Positions 21,020 through 31,990 of a stretch of 64,000 nucleotides of DNA are shown here, in pieces. This stretch comes from Bordetella flabilis. Lineage in GTDB: Bacteria > Pseudomonadota > Gammaproteobacteria > Burkholderiales > Burkholderiaceae_B. The position numbers and the translations under genes were made by a program. The stretch's first letter is position 1, and each line of letters begins with the position of its first letter. The stretch covers positions 1,364,001 to 1,428,000 of the forward strand of contig NZ_CP016172.1 in assembly GCF_001676725.1 (NCBI RefSeq), written 5' to 3'. The notes beneath the pieces are model-generated. The model did no database searches and was not told where the DNA came from. It saw nothing but the letters and a program-made list of their open reading frames with translations.

Positions 21020-22050
21020 GCGCACACGATACCCACGGCGGCTCGGCGACGCAGGAGCAAAGCCTGCAGCGTGCCCGCGCGGCTGCACAGGCCGGCTCGG
21101 ACGGCCGCGGCCTGGGGCGCGTCGGCGTGCTCTATGGTGGCCGTTCGGCCGAGCGCGAGGTTTCGCTGATGTCCGGCGCGGGCGTGCACGAGGCGCTGCG
21201 CAGCGTGGGCGTGGATGCGCACCTGTTCGACACGGGCACGCAGAGCTTCGCCGCCCTGGAAGCCGCCGGTTTCGACCGTGTCTTCATCGCGCTGCATGGC
21301 CGCTATGGCGAGGACGGCACGATCCAGGGCGCCCTGGAAGTCCTGGGCATTCCCTACACGGGCAGCGGGCCGGCGGCGTCGGCGATCGCCATGGACAAGA
21401 TCATGACCAAGCGGATCTGGCTGCAGCATGGCCTGCCGACGCCGGACTTCGCCATCCTGGACGCGCAGACGGAGCTGCGCCGTGTGCCCGACAGTCTCGG
21501 GCTGCCGCTGATCATCAAGCCGCCGCACGAGGGCTCGACGGTCGGCATCACGAAGGTGCGCGGCTACTCCGATATGAAGCAGGCCTACGAAGAGGCGGCG
21601 CGCTTCGACAGCGAGGTGCTGGCCGAACAGTTCATTACCGGGCGCGAGCTGACGGTGGCGCTGCTAGGCGCCGGCGCCAACGCCCGCGCGCTGCCCGTCA
21701 TCGAGATCGTGGCGCCCGATGGCAACTACGACTACGAGCATAAATATTTCTCCGACGATACGCAGTACTTCTGCCCGGCCGACCTGCCTGAAGCGGTCGA
21801 ACAAGAGGTGCGCCGCATCAGCGTCGAAGCCTATCGTGCGCTGGGATGCGAGGGCTGGGGCCGCGCCGACCTCATGCTGGACGCCGAACAGCGCGTATGG
21901 CTGCTGGAAATGAACACTTCGCCGGGCATGACCGGGCATTCGCTGGTGCCGAAGGCGGCCCAGGCGGTCGGCATGTCCTATCCCGAACTCTGTGTGGCTA
22001 TTCTGTCCGACGCTTCGTGCAAGGTACGCAGCCCGGCTCGCAATTCCTGA
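21016..22050 (+). CDS. ddl: D-alanine:D-alanine ligase
   Basis: ATP-grasp ligase that makes the D-Ala-D-Ala dipeptide used by the MurF half of the fused ligase. Motifs include [49 protein letters not shown] and the metal-binding [14 protein letters not shown]. Compared with E. coli DdlB the catalytic region begins only near residue 35; the first ~33 residues (Gln/Ala/Ser-rich) are an extension. No in-frame alternative start close to GVLYGG looks usable, and the 4-nt overlap with murC supports the long form. Confidence 0.94.
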   Translation: MSAHDTHGGSATQEQSLQRARAAAQAGSDGRGLGRVGVLYGGRSAEREVSLMSGAGVHEALRSVGVDAHLFDTGTQSFAALEAAGFDRVFIALHGRYGEDGTIQGALEVLGIPYTGSGPAASAIAMDKIMTKRIWLQHGLPTPDFAILDAQTELRRVPDSLGLPLIIKPPHEGSTVGITKVRGYSDMKQAYEEAARFDSEVLAEQFITGRELTVALLGAGANARALPVIEIVAPDGNYDYEHKYFSDDTQYFCPADLPEAVEQEVRRISVEAYRALGCEGWGRADLMLDAEQRVWLLEMNTSPGMTGHSLVPKAAQAVGMSYPELCVAILSDASCKVRSPARNS

Positions 22051-22062
22051 CCTGGATATTCC

Positions 22063-22884
22063 GTGTGGAACGACGCTCGCACCACCAATCTGATCGCCAA
22101 CACGCTAGCCGTGCTGGCGGTGCTCGCCATGCTGGCGGGTGGCGTGGTGTGGCTCGCCAAGCGACCGTATTTCAATCTGACGGCGATCGAGCTGGAAGCC
22201 GCGCCGGATTCGCAGCTGCACTACGTGTCGCCCGTCAGCATGCGCACGGCGATTGCGGGCGGATTGAAAGGCAATTTCTTTACCATGGACCTGGACCAGG
22301 CGCGGGCGCTGTTCGAGTCGGCTCCATGGGTGCGCCATGCCACCGTGCGCCGGATATGGCCGAACGTCTTGCGCGTCCGGATCGAGGAGCAGCAGCCGCT
22401 GGCGCTGTGGAACGAGAACCAGATGATCAACACCTGGGGCGAATCGTTCACCGCGAACACGGGCGAGCTGGACGACGAATCGGCGCTGCCGCATTTCTAC
22501 GGACCGGACGGCAGCGAAAGCCTGGTCGTGCAGCGCTATGCGGAGCTGGCGCGCTGGTTCGCGCCGCTCGATATGCGCGTCCAGGACCTGGAGCTCAGTC
22601 CGCGGTACGCATGGCGCGTGACCTTGTCGAACGGGCTCAAGCTCGACCTGGGCCGGGACCCCGGGGCCGATGCGCCGGATCCGAACGGTCCCCCGGGAGC
22701 CTTGCCCTTCGCGGCGCGCATCCAGCGCTTCGTGCAGGCCTGGCCCGCTTTGACGCAGAAACTGGAGGGCCGCACCATTTTGCAGGCCGATTTGCGCTAC
22801 CCGAACGGGTTCGCCTTGGCTCTGGCGCCGTTGCCGGAATCCGAATCGAAAACCAAACCGAAATCCAATCTCAAAAAGCGCTAA
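22063..22884 (+). CDS. ftsQ: Cell division protein FtsQ
   Basis: Bitopic inner-membrane protein linking the early and late divisome through FtsL/FtsB. The 273-aa product has a short cytoplasmic tail, one membrane segment (IANTLAVLAVLAMLAGGVVWLA), a POTRA-like domain including the APWVRHATVRRIWPN stretch, and the FtsQ beta domain. Start is GTG 22063, 12 bp after ddl. A second, overlapping frame from 21846 is a shadow. Confidence 0.93.
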   Translation: MWNDARTTNLIANTLAVLAVLAMLAGGVVWLAKRPYFNLTAIELEAAPDSQLHYVSPVSMRTAIAGGLKGNFFTMDLDQARALFESAPWVRHATVRRIWPNVLRVRIEEQQPLALWNENQMINTWGESFTANTGELDDESALPHFYGPDGSESLVVQRYAELARWFAPLDMRVQDLELSPRYAWRVTLSNGLKLDLGRDPGADAPDPNGPPGALPFAARIQRFVQAWPALTQKLEGRTILQADLRYPNGFALALAPLPESESKTKPKSNLKKR

Positions 22885-22888
22885 CGCC

Positions 22889-24115
22889 ATGACCCGTGAC
22901 ATCAAGGACTTAATCGTCGCCCTCGATATCGGAACCAGCAAGGTGGTGGCGGTCGTCGCCGAAATCCTGCCGGAAGGCCGATTCGAGGTGCTGGGCCTGG
23001 GCCAGCATGAATCTCGCGGCATGCGCAAGGGCGTGGTCGTCAATATCGAGACGACGGTCAACTCCATCCAGCGCGCGCTGGAGGAAGCCGAGCTCATGGC
23101 GGATTGCAAGATCCGCGATGTCTACACGGGGATCGCGGGCAGCCATATCCGCAGCTTCAATTCCAGCGGCATGGTGGCGGTCAAGGACAAGGAAGTGACG
23201 GCCACCGATGTCGCGCGGGTCATCGAGACGGCGAAGGCTGTCAACATTCCCACCGACCAGCAGGTGCTGCATGTGCTGACGCAGGAGTTCATCGTCGACG
23301 GGCAGGAGGATATCCGCGAACCGATCGGCATGAGCGGGTTGCGGCTCGAAGTGCGCGTGCACATCGTCACGGGGGCGGTCAGCGCCGCGCAGAACATCGT
23401 CAAGTGCGTGCGCCGCTGCGGCCTGGAAGTCCAGGACCTGATCCTGCAGCCGCTGGCGTCCAGCCTCGCCTGCCTGACCACCGACGAAAAGGAACTGGGC
23501 GTGGTGCTGGTCGACATCGGGGGCGGCACGACGGACGTGGCCATCTTCACGGGCGGCGCGATCCGCCATACGGCGGTCATTCCGATCGCCGGCGACCAGA
23601 TCACCAATGACATCGCGGCGATGCTGCGTACGCCGACGCCGGATGCCGAGGAAATCAAGCTGCGCTATGGCGTCGCCAAGCAGGTGCTCGCCAGCCCGGA
23701 CGAGACCGTCGAGGTGCCCGGGCTGGGCGATCGCGGACCACGGCTGGTCAAGCGCCAGGCGCTGGGCGCCGTCATCGAGCCGCGCATCGAGGAACTCTTC
23801 ACCCTGGTGCAGCAAGTGGTGCGGGATTCCGGATACGAGGATCTGCTCGCCTCCGGCGTGGTGCTGACCGGCGGATCCGCGCAACTGCCGGGCATGGTGG
23901 AGCTGGCCGAGGACGTATTCCTGAAGCCGGTGCGGGTCGCGGTGCCGGAATATGAAGGCAGCCTGGCCGACGTGATGCGCAATCCGCGCTTCGCCACGGT
24001 CATGGGGCTGTTGCAGGAAGCGCGCATGCAACGCATGCGCGGGCGCAAGGTCGCCGCGCAAACGGGAAATTTCAAGAGCCTGTTGGCGCGCATGAAGGAA
24101 TGGTTCATGAATTGA
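22889..24115 (+). CDS. ftsA: Cell division protein FtsA
   Basis: Actin-like ATPase that tethers FtsZ to the membrane and recruits later division proteins. The 408-aa product shows VALDIGTSKVVAVV at the N-terminus, the second phosphate loop VVLVDIGGGTTDVAIF, and the adenosine motif LTGGSAQLPGM. The C-terminal LLARMKEWFMN is the expected membrane-binding amphipathic helix. It starts 4 bp after ftsQ. Confidence 0.96.
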   Translation: MTRDIKDLIVALDIGTSKVVAVVAEILPEGRFEVLGLGQHESRGMRKGVVVNIETTVNSIQRALEEAELMADCKIRDVYTGIAGSHIRSFNSSGMVAVKDKEVTATDVARVIETAKAVNIPTDQQVLHVLTQEFIVDGQEDIREPIGMSGLRLEVRVHIVTGAVSAAQNIVKCVRRCGLEVQDLILQPLASSLACLTTDEKELGVVLVDIGGGTTDVAIFTGGAIRHTAVIPIAGDQITNDIAAMLRTPTPDAEEIKLRYGVAKQVLASPDETVEVPGLGDRGPRLVKRQALGAVIEPRIEELFTLVQQVVRDSGYEDLLASGVVLTGGSAQLPGMVELAEDVFLKPVRVAVPEYEGSLADVMRNPRFATVMGLLQEARMQRMRGRKVAAQTGNFKSLLARMKEWFMN

Positions 24116-24293
24116 TAGGGATCGTGCTGCCGGCGATCCCGGGGCGTGCCGCAGAGGTGGGCGGTGCGCTGGCGGAGACGCTTCAAACCCGTGGCGGACC
24201 ATGGCGGTCGGCGTCGGCTTTGAAGCGATTCACAAAGAAGGTAGTTGGGGAATTTCTTGTGACTTGCATATCAGACTTGAGGGAGTCTTCATC

Positions 24294-25481
24294 ATGAATT
24301 TCGAAATGCTCGAAAACAGCACGAAAGGGACCGTCATCAAAGTGGTGGGCGTGGGCGGAGCAGGCGGCAACGCCGTCGCGCACATGATCCGCAACGGCGT
24401 AAGCGGTGTGGATTTCATTTGCGCGAATACCGATGCGCAGGCCTTGGCGGCCACCAACGCACCGGTGCAGATCCGTCTGGGCCGTACCGGACTGGGCGCG
24501 GGCGCCAAGCCCGAGCAGGGCCGTGCATCGGCGGAAACCGCGCGCGAGGAAATCCGTGCCGCGCTGAACGGCGCGCACATGGTTTTCATCACGGCGGGCA
24601 TGGGCGGCGGCACCGGCACGGGCGCCGGTCCGGTCGTGGCGGAAGTGGCCAAGGAACTCGGCATCCTGACGGTGGGCGTGGTCACCAAGCCGTTCGTCTT
24701 CGAAGGCAACAAGCGCCTGAAGATGGCCGAGGAAGGTATCAACGAACTGGCCAAGCATGTTCATTCGCTCATCGTGGTGCTGAACGAGAACCTGTATGAC
24801 CTGATGGACGAGGACGCCACGCAGGAAGACTGCTTCAAGGCCGCCGACGACATCCTGCACAATGCCTGCGCCGGTATCGCGGAAATCATCAATGTCGAGG
24901 GCAACGTCAACGTCGACTTCGAGGACGTCAAGACCATCATGGGCGAGCAGGGCCAGGCCATGATGGGCACGGCCACCGCATCGGGCGCGGACCGCGCCCG
25001 TGTCGCGGCCGAACATGCCATTGCGTGCCCGCTGCTGGAAGGCATCGACCTGCATGGCGCGCGCGGCGTGCTCGTCAATATCACCGCCAGCCGTACCCTC
25101 AAGATGCGCGAAACGCGCGAAATCATGGAAACCATCCGCGGTTATGCCTCCGAGGATGCGACCGTGATCTTCGGTACGGCGTACGACGAATCCATGGGTG
25201 AAAACCTGCGGGTTACCGTGGTGGCGACCGGCCTGGGACGCACGTCGACCCGTCCGCAACTGGTCCAGGGCACCGCGGAAGTGCTGCGTACCGGCACGGA
25301 CAATTTCCCGCTGGGCGGCATGACGTCCAACGGCGCCGGACAGGGCGACTACCGCAACCTGGACATGCCGTCCGTGATGCGCAATCCCCGCACGCAGGCG
25401 TCGGCGCAGGTCCGGGCGCTGGAAAGCTCGGGCATGGACCACTTCGACATTCCGGCATTCCTGCGCAAGCAGGCGGATTGA
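24294..25481 (+). CDS. ftsZ: Cell division GTPase FtsZ
   Basis: Tubulin homologue forming the Z-ring. The 395-aa product has VVGVGGAGGNAV at the N-terminus, the tubulin signature GGGTGTG at 104-110, and the C-terminal peptide DIPAFLRKQ that binds FtsA and other partners. Start chosen at ATG 24294 (MNFEMLEN), with GAGGGAG upstream; an in-frame start at 24201 would add 31 residues not found in the family. A 178-bp gap after ftsA contains a GGGATCG/CGATCCC inverted repeat and could hold an extra ftsZ promoter, but no clear boxes are visible. Confidence 0.97.
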   Translation: MNFEMLENSTKGTVIKVVGVGGAGGNAVAHMIRNGVSGVDFICANTDAQALAATNAPVQIRLGRTGLGAGAKPEQGRASAETAREEIRAALNGAHMVFITAGMGGGTGTGAGPVVAEVAKELGILTVGVVTKPFVFEGNKRLKMAEEGINELAKHVHSLIVVLNENLYDLMDEDATQEDCFKAADDILHNACAGIAEIINVEGNVNVDFEDVKTIMGEQGQAMMGTATASGADRARVAAEHAIACPLLEGIDLHGARGVLVNITASRTLKMRETREIMETIRGYASEDATVIFGTAYDESMGENLRVTVVATGLGRTSTRPQLVQGTAEVLRTGTDNFPLGGMTSNGAGQGDYRNLDMPSVMRNPRTQASAQVRALESSGMDHFDIPAFLRKQAD

Positions 25482-25494
25482 TGAGCGGTCCAGG

Positions 25495-25567
25495 CGAGGC
25501 GGTCCGGCTCTGCCGCCTCGTGCCGCATTTCCACTCCCTCGAGTCCGGCCCGCTTTCCCCGGCGGGC
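25495..25567 (+). terminator. Tandem GC-rich hairpins after ftsZ
   Basis: Two stems follow ftsZ: CGAGGCGG (25495-25502) with CCGCCTCG (25513-25520), and GCCCGC (25548-25553) with GCGGGC (25562-25567). Neither is followed by a T-run, so termination here would be weak or partial. They may only attenuate transcription into lpxC. Confidence 0.3.
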
Positions 25568-25634
25568 TGGGCTTTGGGAAATGGGAACTGCCTGTCGATA
25601 GACGCAGTCTATGGTTACAGTAGGTTGCTTTACG

Positions 25635-25663
25635 TTGGCCCGTCCCCCTTGCAGGGTTACAAT
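25635..25663 (+). promoter_or_regulatory. Predicted lpxC promoter
   Basis: TTGGCC (25635-25640) and TACAAT (25658-25663), 17 bp apart, lie 61 bp before the lpxC start in the only sizeable gap after ftsZ. The -10 box matches 5 of 6, the -35 box 4 of 6. Confidence 0.45.
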
Positions 25664-25724
25664 GCCAGTCTTGTAACGGCAGGACATGGCGTTCCGCATG
25701 TCTAACCAAAAATCAAAAGAATCC

Positions 25725-26648
25725 ATGTTTCGTCAACGCAGCATCCAGAATCTGGTAAGAACGACCGGCGTCGGGGTCCATTCGGGACGCCGGGTCGAAC
25801 TCACCCTTCGCCCCGCTGCGCCGAACACCGGGATCGTGTTTCATCGCATCGATCTGCCCGAAGTGGTGGACCTGCCCGCCTCGGCGACCGCGGTCGGCGA
25901 TACGCGCATGGCGTCGGTGTTGCAGCAGGGCAATGTCCGGGTATCCACTGTCGAGCATTTGATGTCGGCACTGGCCGGCCTGGGTATCGACAATCTGCAC
26001 GTCGACCTGACCGGCGAGGAAGTGCCGATCATGGACGGCAGCGCGGCGACCTTCGTGTATCTGTTGCGCTCCGCCGGCATCGTGGAACAGAACGCCGCCA
26101 AGCAGTTCATCCGTGTCCGCAAGCCGATCGAGGTCCGCGAAGGCGAGGGCCGCAACGAAAAGTGGGCGCGGCTGGAGCCGCACGACGGTTTCGCCCTGGC
26201 GTTTTCCATCGATTTCCGCCACCCGGCCATCGACTCGACGGCCAATTTCGCCGAGATCGACTTCGCCACGCATTCGTACGCGCGTGAGATCGCGCGGGCA
26301 CGCACCTTCGGTTTCGTCAACGAAGTCGAAGCGCTGCGCTCGATGGGCCTGGCGCGGGGCGGCAGCCTCGATAACGCCATCGTGATGGATGAGTACCGGG
26401 TCCTGAACAGCGACGGGCTGCGGTATGACGACGAATTCGTCAAACACAAGATTCTCGACGCCATCGGCGACCTGTATCTGCTGGGCAAGCCGCTGGTGGC
26501 ACGCTACGTGGCGTGCAAGTCCGGGCACTATCTGAACAACCAGCTGGCCCGAGCGCTGTTGGCCCAGCAGGAATCCTGGGAACTGGTTTCCTACGAATCG
26601 CAGGCCGCCGCGCCGCGCGCCTTCAGCTACGAGTGGAAGTTGGCCTGA
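25725..26648 (+). CDS. lpxC: UDP-3-O-acyl-N-acetylglucosamine deacetylase LpxC
   Basis: Zinc deacetylase catalysing the committed step of lipid A synthesis. The 307-aa product (305 in E. coli) has the zinc-binding histidine in [10 protein letters not shown] near residue 79, the general-base segment MDGSAATF, and the second metal site in [10 protein letters not shown] near 238-242. Start at ATG 25725 (MFRQRSIQ), matching the family; an in-frame ATG-like start at 25686 would add 13 residues. The lpxC-after-ftsZ arrangement is standard in proteobacteria. Confidence 0.96.
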   Translation: MFRQRSIQNLVRTTGVGVHSGRRVELTLRPAAPNTGIVFHRIDLPEVVDLPASATAVGDTRMASVLQQGNVRVSTVEHLMSALAGLGIDNLHVDLTGEEVPIMDGSAATFVYLLRSAGIVEQNAAKQFIRVRKPIEVREGEGRNEKWARLEPHDGFALAFSIDFRHPAIDSTANFAEIDFATHSYAREIARARTFGFVNEVEALRSMGLARGGSLDNAIVMDEYRVLNSDGLRYDDEFVKHKILDAIGDLYLLGKPLVARYVACKSGHYLNNQLARALLAQQESWELVSYESQAAAPRAFSYEWKLA

Positions 26649-26697
26649 CTCTACGCCCTGGCCGCCGGGACGCGCCCGTGTCCCGCCAAGTGGGCGC

Positions 26698-27186
26698 TTA
26701 TCCTTGCCGGTGATGCCTCAGCAGCCGGGCCACGGCATCGGCCAGCGGGCCCGGATGCAAATTGTCCTGTAGTGCCTCGAAGGCGCCCAGCGCCACATCG
26801 CCCAGCGGGACGGCTTCCTTGACGGGCCGTGCCGGTTTCATCCCGGCGTCGAACAGTCCCGCTTGAACCTTCACCGTGATTTCGTTAAGGTTCCACCCGG
26901 CCGCTTGCAGCGCCTGGGCGATGCGCGGCGCCATTTGCCGCAATTTCGCAGCGTGGGCGGGGCCCGGAACGGCCACTTGCAGCCGCTGGTCCTCCAGGCG
27001 GGCCACGCGGCAAACGGCGCCCAAGCCGGGCGGCAAGGCCGCGGCGATCGCATGCTGGATCTGCAAATGCAGGCGGGCCGTGGCCAATACACCCGCGCCG
27101 CGTGCGTCGTGGCCGAGCCATCCCATGGCGGTGTTTTCCCGTCGGGCCCGGCCGGAACTCGGGCGGTATGAAGCGGGCTTGGTCAT
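26698..27186 (-). CDS. DUF721 / DciA-like protein
   Basis: A 162-aa protein with a conserved N-terminal part of the DUF721 family (alternating hydrophobic strands around RLEDQRLQVAVPGPAHAAKLRQ) and a variable C-terminus. DciA proteins help load the replicative helicase in bacteria without DnaC/DnaI; this role is family knowledge and the match is by pattern only. The start is ATG 27186 (MTKPAS); upstream in-frame starts would overlap the divergent peptidase gene. It is read convergently with lpxC and divergently from the M23 peptidase. Confidence 0.75.
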   Translation of the reverse strand: MTKPASYRPSSGRARRENTAMGWLGHDARGAGVLATARLHLQIQHAIAAALPPGLGAVCRVARLEDQRLQVAVPGPAHAAKLRQMAPRIAQALQAAGWNLNEITVKVQAGLFDAGMKPARPVKEAVPLGDVALGAFEALQDNLHPGPLADAVARLLRHHRQG

Positions 27187-27210
27187 GCCGGTCCAGAATA
27201 AGGAATTCGA

Positions 27211-28221
27211 TTGAAGTTTGTCATTATGCATGCCGGACGCGGTTCGACGAGGCAATTTGTCTTCGAGGGCGGCCGGTTGGCCTTGCTGATGAGCGGCGCC
27301 ATGCTGCTCGCCGCACTGGCCGGGGCGCTGCTGTATCGCGGCATGGGGGCCGGAATGCTGCCCGCGGCGCATGCCGGCCTGGCGCCCAGCGACCCGCGGG
27401 CAGCCTATACCGAAGATGATTTGCGGCGCCACCTGGCCTTGCTGGCCGAGAAGGTGGGGACGCTGCAGGCCAGGCTAGCCGGGGTCGACGCCCTCGGCCA
27501 GCGGCTCGCCCTGGCCGCCGGCGTCTCCGGCTCGACCGATGGCGGCGCGGCCCGCGCCGGTTCCGCCATCCTGCCGCCTGCCGCCGCGGGCGCGGCGGTG
27601 GCCGCCGGGCCGGCGATCCTGCCCGACGCCGACTCGGCCACCGACATCGCCGCACCCGGGCCGGCTCAGGCCCTGGGCCGCGACATCGACGTGCTGGCCG
27701 AGGAACTGGCCGAACGGCTGGCCACCATGCAGGTGCTGGATATGGCGCTGACACGCCAGCGCGCCGATCTTGCCCGCCTGCCGACGTCCATGCCGGTCAG
27801 CGACTACCCCTATCTGAGTTCTTCCTACGGCTGGCGCCGCCACCCGGTCAGCGGCCGCCACAGCCGGCACGACGGGCTCGACTTCGCCGCGCCGCGCGGC
27901 ACGCCCATCCTGGCGGCGGCGGGCGGCGTCGTCGTGGCGGCCGGGTGGGATACCGGCTATGGCAATCGCGTCGAGATCGACCATGGTGACGGCTTGATGT
28001 CGCGTTATGCCCATGCGTCGGAGGTCCTGGTCATGCCCGGGGACCTGGTCGAGCGAGGGCAGCCGGTGGCCCGTGTCGGGTCTTCCGGCGTGTCCACGGG
28101 ACCGCACCTGCATTTCGAGGTGCGGCTCGGCGGTCAGGCCCTGGACCCCCGCCTGTTCCTGGGCCGTCAAGCCACCGCCCCGCCGACCGTTGCGTCCACC
28201 GCGGCGCCGCTCATGCGCTGA
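27211..28221 (+). CDS. M23 family metallopeptidase
   Basis: Membrane-anchored, periplasmic peptidoglycan-hydrolase-type protein. Of its 336 aa, residues about 20-45 form a membrane segment, about 60-180 are Ala/Gly-rich with heptad-like stretches, and the C-terminus is a LytM/M23 domain. Zinc ligands are visible in [10 protein letters not shown] (HxxxD) and GPHLHFEV (HxH). The start is TTG 27211, with AAGGA 7 nt upstream; ATG 27226 is an alternative that loses five residues. It lies directly upstream of secA; the link between them is positional only. Confidence 0.88.
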   Translation: MKFVIMHAGRGSTRQFVFEGGRLALLMSGAMLLAALAGALLYRGMGAGMLPAAHAGLAPSDPRAAYTEDDLRRHLALLAEKVGTLQARLAGVDALGQRLALAAGVSGSTDGGAARAGSAILPPAAAGAAVAAGPAILPDADSATDIAAPGPAQALGRDIDVLAEELAERLATMQVLDMALTRQRADLARLPTSMPVSDYPYLSSSYGWRRHPVSGRHSRHDGLDFAAPRGTPILAAAGGVVVAAGWDTGYGNRVEIDHGDGLMSRYAHASEVLVMPGDLVERGQPVARVGSSGVSTGPHLHFEVRLGGQALDPRLFLGRQATAPPTVASTAAPLMR

Positions 28222-28385
28222 GCTGGCTCGGGCCCGTCTGGTTGCCGGCATCCGGCCCGGACTGCGGTTGCCGTGGTGCGTTACACTCGATCGTTTCCCG
28301 GCGGACTCTTCCGCTCTATCCAACAACAAGACTTGTGGTGCGCGGATGTCCTCTTGCTGGACGTCCGGCGCGCGCGGACATACGC

Positions 28386-31127
28386 ATGGTTTCTCTGCTC
28401 AAAAAACTCATAGGCAGCCGCAACGACCGGTTGCTTAAGCAGTACCGCAAGGTGGTGAGCCAGATCAACGGCCTGGAATCCACCATCGCCGCGCTCTCGG
28501 ACGAGCAACTGGCGGCCAAAACCCAGGAATTCCGCTCCCGCTTCGAGCAAGGCGCCACGCTGGACGATCTCCTGCCCGAAGCCTTCGCCGTCGTGCGCGA
28601 GGCCGGCAAGCGGGTCTTCGGCATGCGGCATTTCGATGTCCAGATGCTGGGCGGCATCGCCCTGCACAACGGCAAGATCGCCGAAATGCGTACCGGCGAA
28701 GGCAAGACGCTGATGGCGACGCTGCCGGTCTACCTGAACGCGCTGTCCGGCAAGGGCGTGCACGTGGTCACGGTCAACGACTACCTGGCGCGCCGCGACG
28801 CCGAATGGATGGGCCGCCTGTACGGCTTCCTGGGAATGTCCGTGGGCGTGGTCGTGCCTCAGCAGCCCAACGAAGAGAAGAAGGCCGCCTACGCGGCGGA
28901 TATCACCTACGGGACCAACAACGAGTTCGGTTTCGACTACCTGCGCGACAACATGGAGTACCGGGTCGAGGACCGTCGCCAGCGCACGCTGTCGTACGCG
29001 ATCGTCGACGAAGTGGACTCCATCCTGATCGATGAGGCGCGCACGCCGCTCATCATTTCGGGCCAGGCGGAAGACCACACCGAACTCTACATCCGCATGA
29101 ATGCGGTTCCGCCGCTGCTCAAGCGCATGGAGACCGAACCCAAGCCCCAGGAGCCGGAACCCGAGGGCGACTATTGGGTGGATGAGAAGAGCCAGCAGGT
29201 GTACCTGTCCGAAGCGGGGCACGAGCACGCGGAAGCGATTCTCAGCCGCCTGGGTATCCTTCCTGAAGGGGAGTCCCTGTACGACCCGCGGCATATCGCC
29301 TTGATGCACCACCTGATGGTGGCCCTGCGGGCGCATACGCTGTTTTTCCGCGATCAGCAGTATGTGGTCCAGGATGGCGAGGTCGTGATCGTCGACGAAT
29401 TCACCGGTCGCCTGATGGCGGGCCGGCGCTGGTCCGACGGTTTGCACCAGGCCGTGGAGGCCAAGGAAGGCGTCAAGATCCAGCACGAGAACCAGACGCT
29501 CGCTTCCATCACCTTCCAGAACTACTTCCGTATGTACGAGAAGCTGGCCGGGATGACCGGCACGGCCGACACGGAAGCGTACGAGTTCCAGGAAATCTAC
29601 GGGCTTGAGACGGTCATCATCCCGACCAACAAGCCGATGGTCCGCAAGGACCAGAACGACCAGGTCTTCAAGACCGCGCGCGAAAAGTACGACGCGATCC
29701 TGGCCGACATCCGCGACTGCCACGAGCGCGGCCAGCCCGTGCTGGTCGGCACCACCAGCATCGAAAACTCCGAGCTGCTGTCGGGCCTGCTGCAAAAGGC
29801 GAAGCTGCCGCATCAGGTGCTCAACGCCAAGCAGCACGCACGCGAGGCGGAAATCGTCGCCGAAGCGGGCAAGCCCGGCCACATCACCATCGCAACCAAC
29901 ATGGCCGGCCGCGGTACCGATATCGTGCTGGGCGGCAGCGTCGACAAGCAGATCGACCTGCTGCACAGGGATGTCAACCTGCCCGAAGCGGAGCGGAACG
30001 CGCGTATCGAAACCATCCGCGCGGAATGGAAGCCGGCCAACGAGAAGGTCAAGCAGGCGGGCGGCCTGCGCATCATCGGTACCGAGCGGCACGAGTCGCG
30101 CCGTATCGACAACCAGTTGCGCGGCCGTGCGGGTCGGCAAGGCGACCCGGGCTCCTCGCGTTTCTACCTGTCGCTGGAAGATCCGCTCATGCGCATCTTC
30201 GCCGGGGACCGCGTGCGGGCGATCATGGAGCGCCTGAAGTTGCCCGAAGGCGAGCCCATCGAGGCGGGCATGGTCACCCGCTCGATTGAAACCGCACAGC
30301 GCAAGGTGGAAGGCCGCAACTTCGATATCCGCAAACAATTGCTGGAATACGACGATGTCGCCAATGACCAGCGCAAGGTGCTGTACGCGCAGCGCAACGA
30401 GGTGCTGGAATCCGCCACGGTCGGGGCCACTGTCGAAAACCTGCGCGATGGCGCGTTGACGGAACTGTTCCGCGCCCACGTGCCGGAAGAATCCGTGGAG
30501 GACCAGTGGGACGTGCCGGCGCTGCAGCGCGCCCTCGAGTCCGACTTCCAACTGGCCCTGCCGTTGACGGAGATGCTCGAGAAAGAGCCCAACCTGACCG
30601 ATGACGACCTGCTGGCGCGCGTGCTGGAAGCCGCGGCGGAGTCCTACCGTGCCAAGGCGGCCCAGGTGGGGGCGGACGGCTGGGCGCAGTTCGAGCGCTC
30701 CATCATGCTGCAGGCCATCGACCAGCATTGGCGCGAGCATCTCTCTTCGCTGGACTATCTGCGCCAGGGTATCCACCTGCGCGGCTATGCGCAGAAGAAC
30801 CCCAAGCAGGAATACAAGCGCGAGGCTTTCGAGCTTTTCTCCGGCATGCTGGACCGCATCCGCGACGACGTGGTGAAGGTGCTGATGACGGTGCGCATCC
30901 AGTCGCAGGAGCAGGTGGCGGAGGCCGAGGCGGAAGCGGCCCAGCCGCATGTGCACAACGTGCAGTACCAGCACGCGGACTACGACGAAGCGCTGGCCAG
31001 CGGCCAGGACGATCGGCCGCCGGTGCAGCAGCCCACCCGCAACGCGATGCCGAAGGTCGGGCGCAACGATCCGTGCCCCTGCGGCAGCGGCAAGAAGTAC
31101 AAGCAGTGCCATGGCAAGCTCGCGTAG
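28386..31127 (+). CDS. secA: Preprotein translocase ATPase SecA
   Basis: Motor ATPase of the general secretory pathway, at SecYEG on the inner membrane. The 913-aa product has Walker A in [13 protein letters not shown] near residue 104, Walker [15 protein letters not shown], the preprotein-crosslinking and scaffold domains, and a C-terminal zinc finger in [17 protein letters not shown] that binds SecB. Start chosen at ATG 28386 ([10 protein letters not shown]), the family N-terminus; the frame is open from 28242 without homology. Confidence 0.97.
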   Translation: MVSLLKKLIGSRNDRLLKQYRKVVSQINGLESTIAALSDEQLAAKTQEFRSRFEQGATLDDLLPEAFAVVREAGKRVFGMRHFDVQMLGGIALHNGKIAEMRTGEGKTLMATLPVYLNALSGKGVHVVTVNDYLARRDAEWMGRLYGFLGMSVGVVVPQQPNEEKKAAYAADITYGTNNEFGFDYLRDNMEYRVEDRRQRTLSYAIVDEVDSILIDEARTPLIISGQAEDHTELYIRMNAVPPLLKRMETEPKPQEPEPEGDYWVDEKSQQVYLSEAGHEHAEAILSRLGILPEGESLYDPRHIALMHHLMVALRAHTLFFRDQQYVVQDGEVVIVDEFTGRLMAGRRWSDGLHQAVEAKEGVKIQHENQTLASITFQNYFRMYEKLAGMTGTADTEAYEFQEIYGLETVIIPTNKPMVRKDQNDQVFKTAREKYDAILADIRDCHERGQPVLVGTTSIENSELLSGLLQKAKLPHQVLNAKQHAREAEIVAEAGKPGHITIATNMAGRGTDIVLGGSVDKQIDLLHRDVNLPEAERNARIETIRAEWKPANEKVKQAGGLRIIGTERHESRRIDNQLRGRAGRQGDPGSSRFYLSLEDPLMRIFAGDRVRAIMERLKLPEGEPIEAGMVTRSIETAQRKVEGRNFDIRKQLLEYDDVANDQRKVLYAQRNEVLESATVGATVENLRDGALTELFRAHVPEESVEDQWDVPALQRALESDFQLALPLTEMLEKEPNLTDDDLLARVLEAAAESYRAKAAQVGADGWAQFERSIMLQAIDQHWREHLSSLDYLRQGIHLRGYAQKNPKQEYKREAFELFSGMLDRIRDDVVKVLMTVRIQSQEQVAEAEAEAAQPHVHNVQYQHADYDEALASGQDDRPPVQQPTRNAMPKVGRNDPCPCGSGKKYKQCHGKLA

Positions 31128-31136
31128 GGACCGGCC

Positions 31137-31859
31137 ATGACAGGCAAGGCCGGACCCGCCGAACTGGATCACGCCGTCATCATGGTGCGCGATCGCATGG
31201 AAGAACTGGCGCCCGGCGTGGAAGCCCAGGGGTACACACTGAGCGAGACCGCCACCCACAACCTGGGATCGTGGAACCGCCTCATTGTCCTGGAGCATGC
31301 CTATATCGAGCTGCTGGGCTGGCCCGCCGGAACCGTGCCGGCGCGCAAGGAGATCGCCGATTCCCCCCTGGGGCTGGAGGCGCTGGTTTTGCGCACGCAG
31401 GACGCCCAAGCCACGTATGACAGGCTGCGCGACGCCGGCTACGCGGTCAATCCCGTGCAGAAGCTGACCCGTCCGGCCATATTGGATGGGCAGCAAGTCG
31501 AGGCCCGGTTCGATACCGTGCGCTTCGCCGTACAGCCCGTTCCCGGAATACGAGTCTATTTCTGCCAGCACCTGACACCGGAATGCGTGTGGCAGCCGGC
31601 GTTGATGCGGCATGCCAATGGGGCCCGCGCCATCACGGAAATCGCGGCCGAGGCGCAGGACCCGGCCCAACTGGCGCGGGCTTTCGCGCGCGTCGCCGAT
31701 ACCCTGCCGTCGGCGTGCGACGACGGTTCCTGGGACGTGCCGCTGGGACCTGCCCGGCTGCATATTTCCCCGACCACGGTCGCCGACGTTACGGCGCTGC
31801 GTGGGCTTACTGTCGTACACCACGACGGTCGCCGCCTTCCTTTTCGCAGCGGCCTCTGA
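31137..31859 (+). CDS. VOC / glyoxalase-like domain protein
   Basis: A 240-aa protein with the repeated beta-alpha-beta-beta-beta fold of the vicinal oxygen chelate superfamily (Glyoxalase_3 type). LDHAVIMVRD at the start of module one and an LHISPTTVADV strand in the last module mark the fold. The metal ligands are not clear enough to name a reaction. It begins 9 bp after secA, so it may be co-transcribed, with no known functional link to secretion. Confidence 0.7.
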   Translation: MTGKAGPAELDHAVIMVRDRMEELAPGVEAQGYTLSETATHNLGSWNRLIVLEHAYIELLGWPAGTVPARKEIADSPLGLEALVLRTQDAQATYDRLRDAGYAVNPVQKLTRPAILDGQQVEARFDTVRFAVQPVPGIRVYFCQHLTPECVWQPALMRHANGARAITEIAAEAQDPAQLARAFARVADTLPSACDDGSWDVPLGPARLHISPTTVADVTALRGLTVVHHDGRRLPFRSGL

Positions 31860-31933
31860 CGACACGGCGCCGCGCGGCGCCATCTTTCCCCATTCACTGA
31901 TTGCGACGCGCCGATCGGGGTAAACCCGCTGGC

Positions 31934-31971
31934 GGCGAAAACTGCATACACTTTAGTATGCAGTTTTCGCC
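31934..31971. promoter_or_regulatory. Perfect 16-bp-arm palindrome, probable GntR operator
   Basis: GGCGAAAACTGCATAC and GTATGCAGTTTTCGCC flank a 6-nt centre (ACTTTA). It ends 19 bp before the GntR start and contains the TGCATAC/GTATGCA type of half-site expected for FCD-type GntR regulators, so autoregulation is the simplest reading. There is no T-run after it, which argues against a terminator; a translational hairpin is also possible. Confidence 0.65.
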
Positions 31972-31990
31972 AGAACGGATTGGGGACTTC

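Noticed and set aside
24116..24293. ftsZ-specific promoter in the ftsA-ftsZ gap
   Set aside because: TTGGGG at 24245 has only a poor -10 partner (ATATCA) at 17 bp, so the evidence is too weak to list.
28281..31883. 1200-codon minus-strand frame opposite secA
   Set aside because: It is a shadow of the secA reading frame; no motif or start is supported and secA is fully explained on the plus strand.
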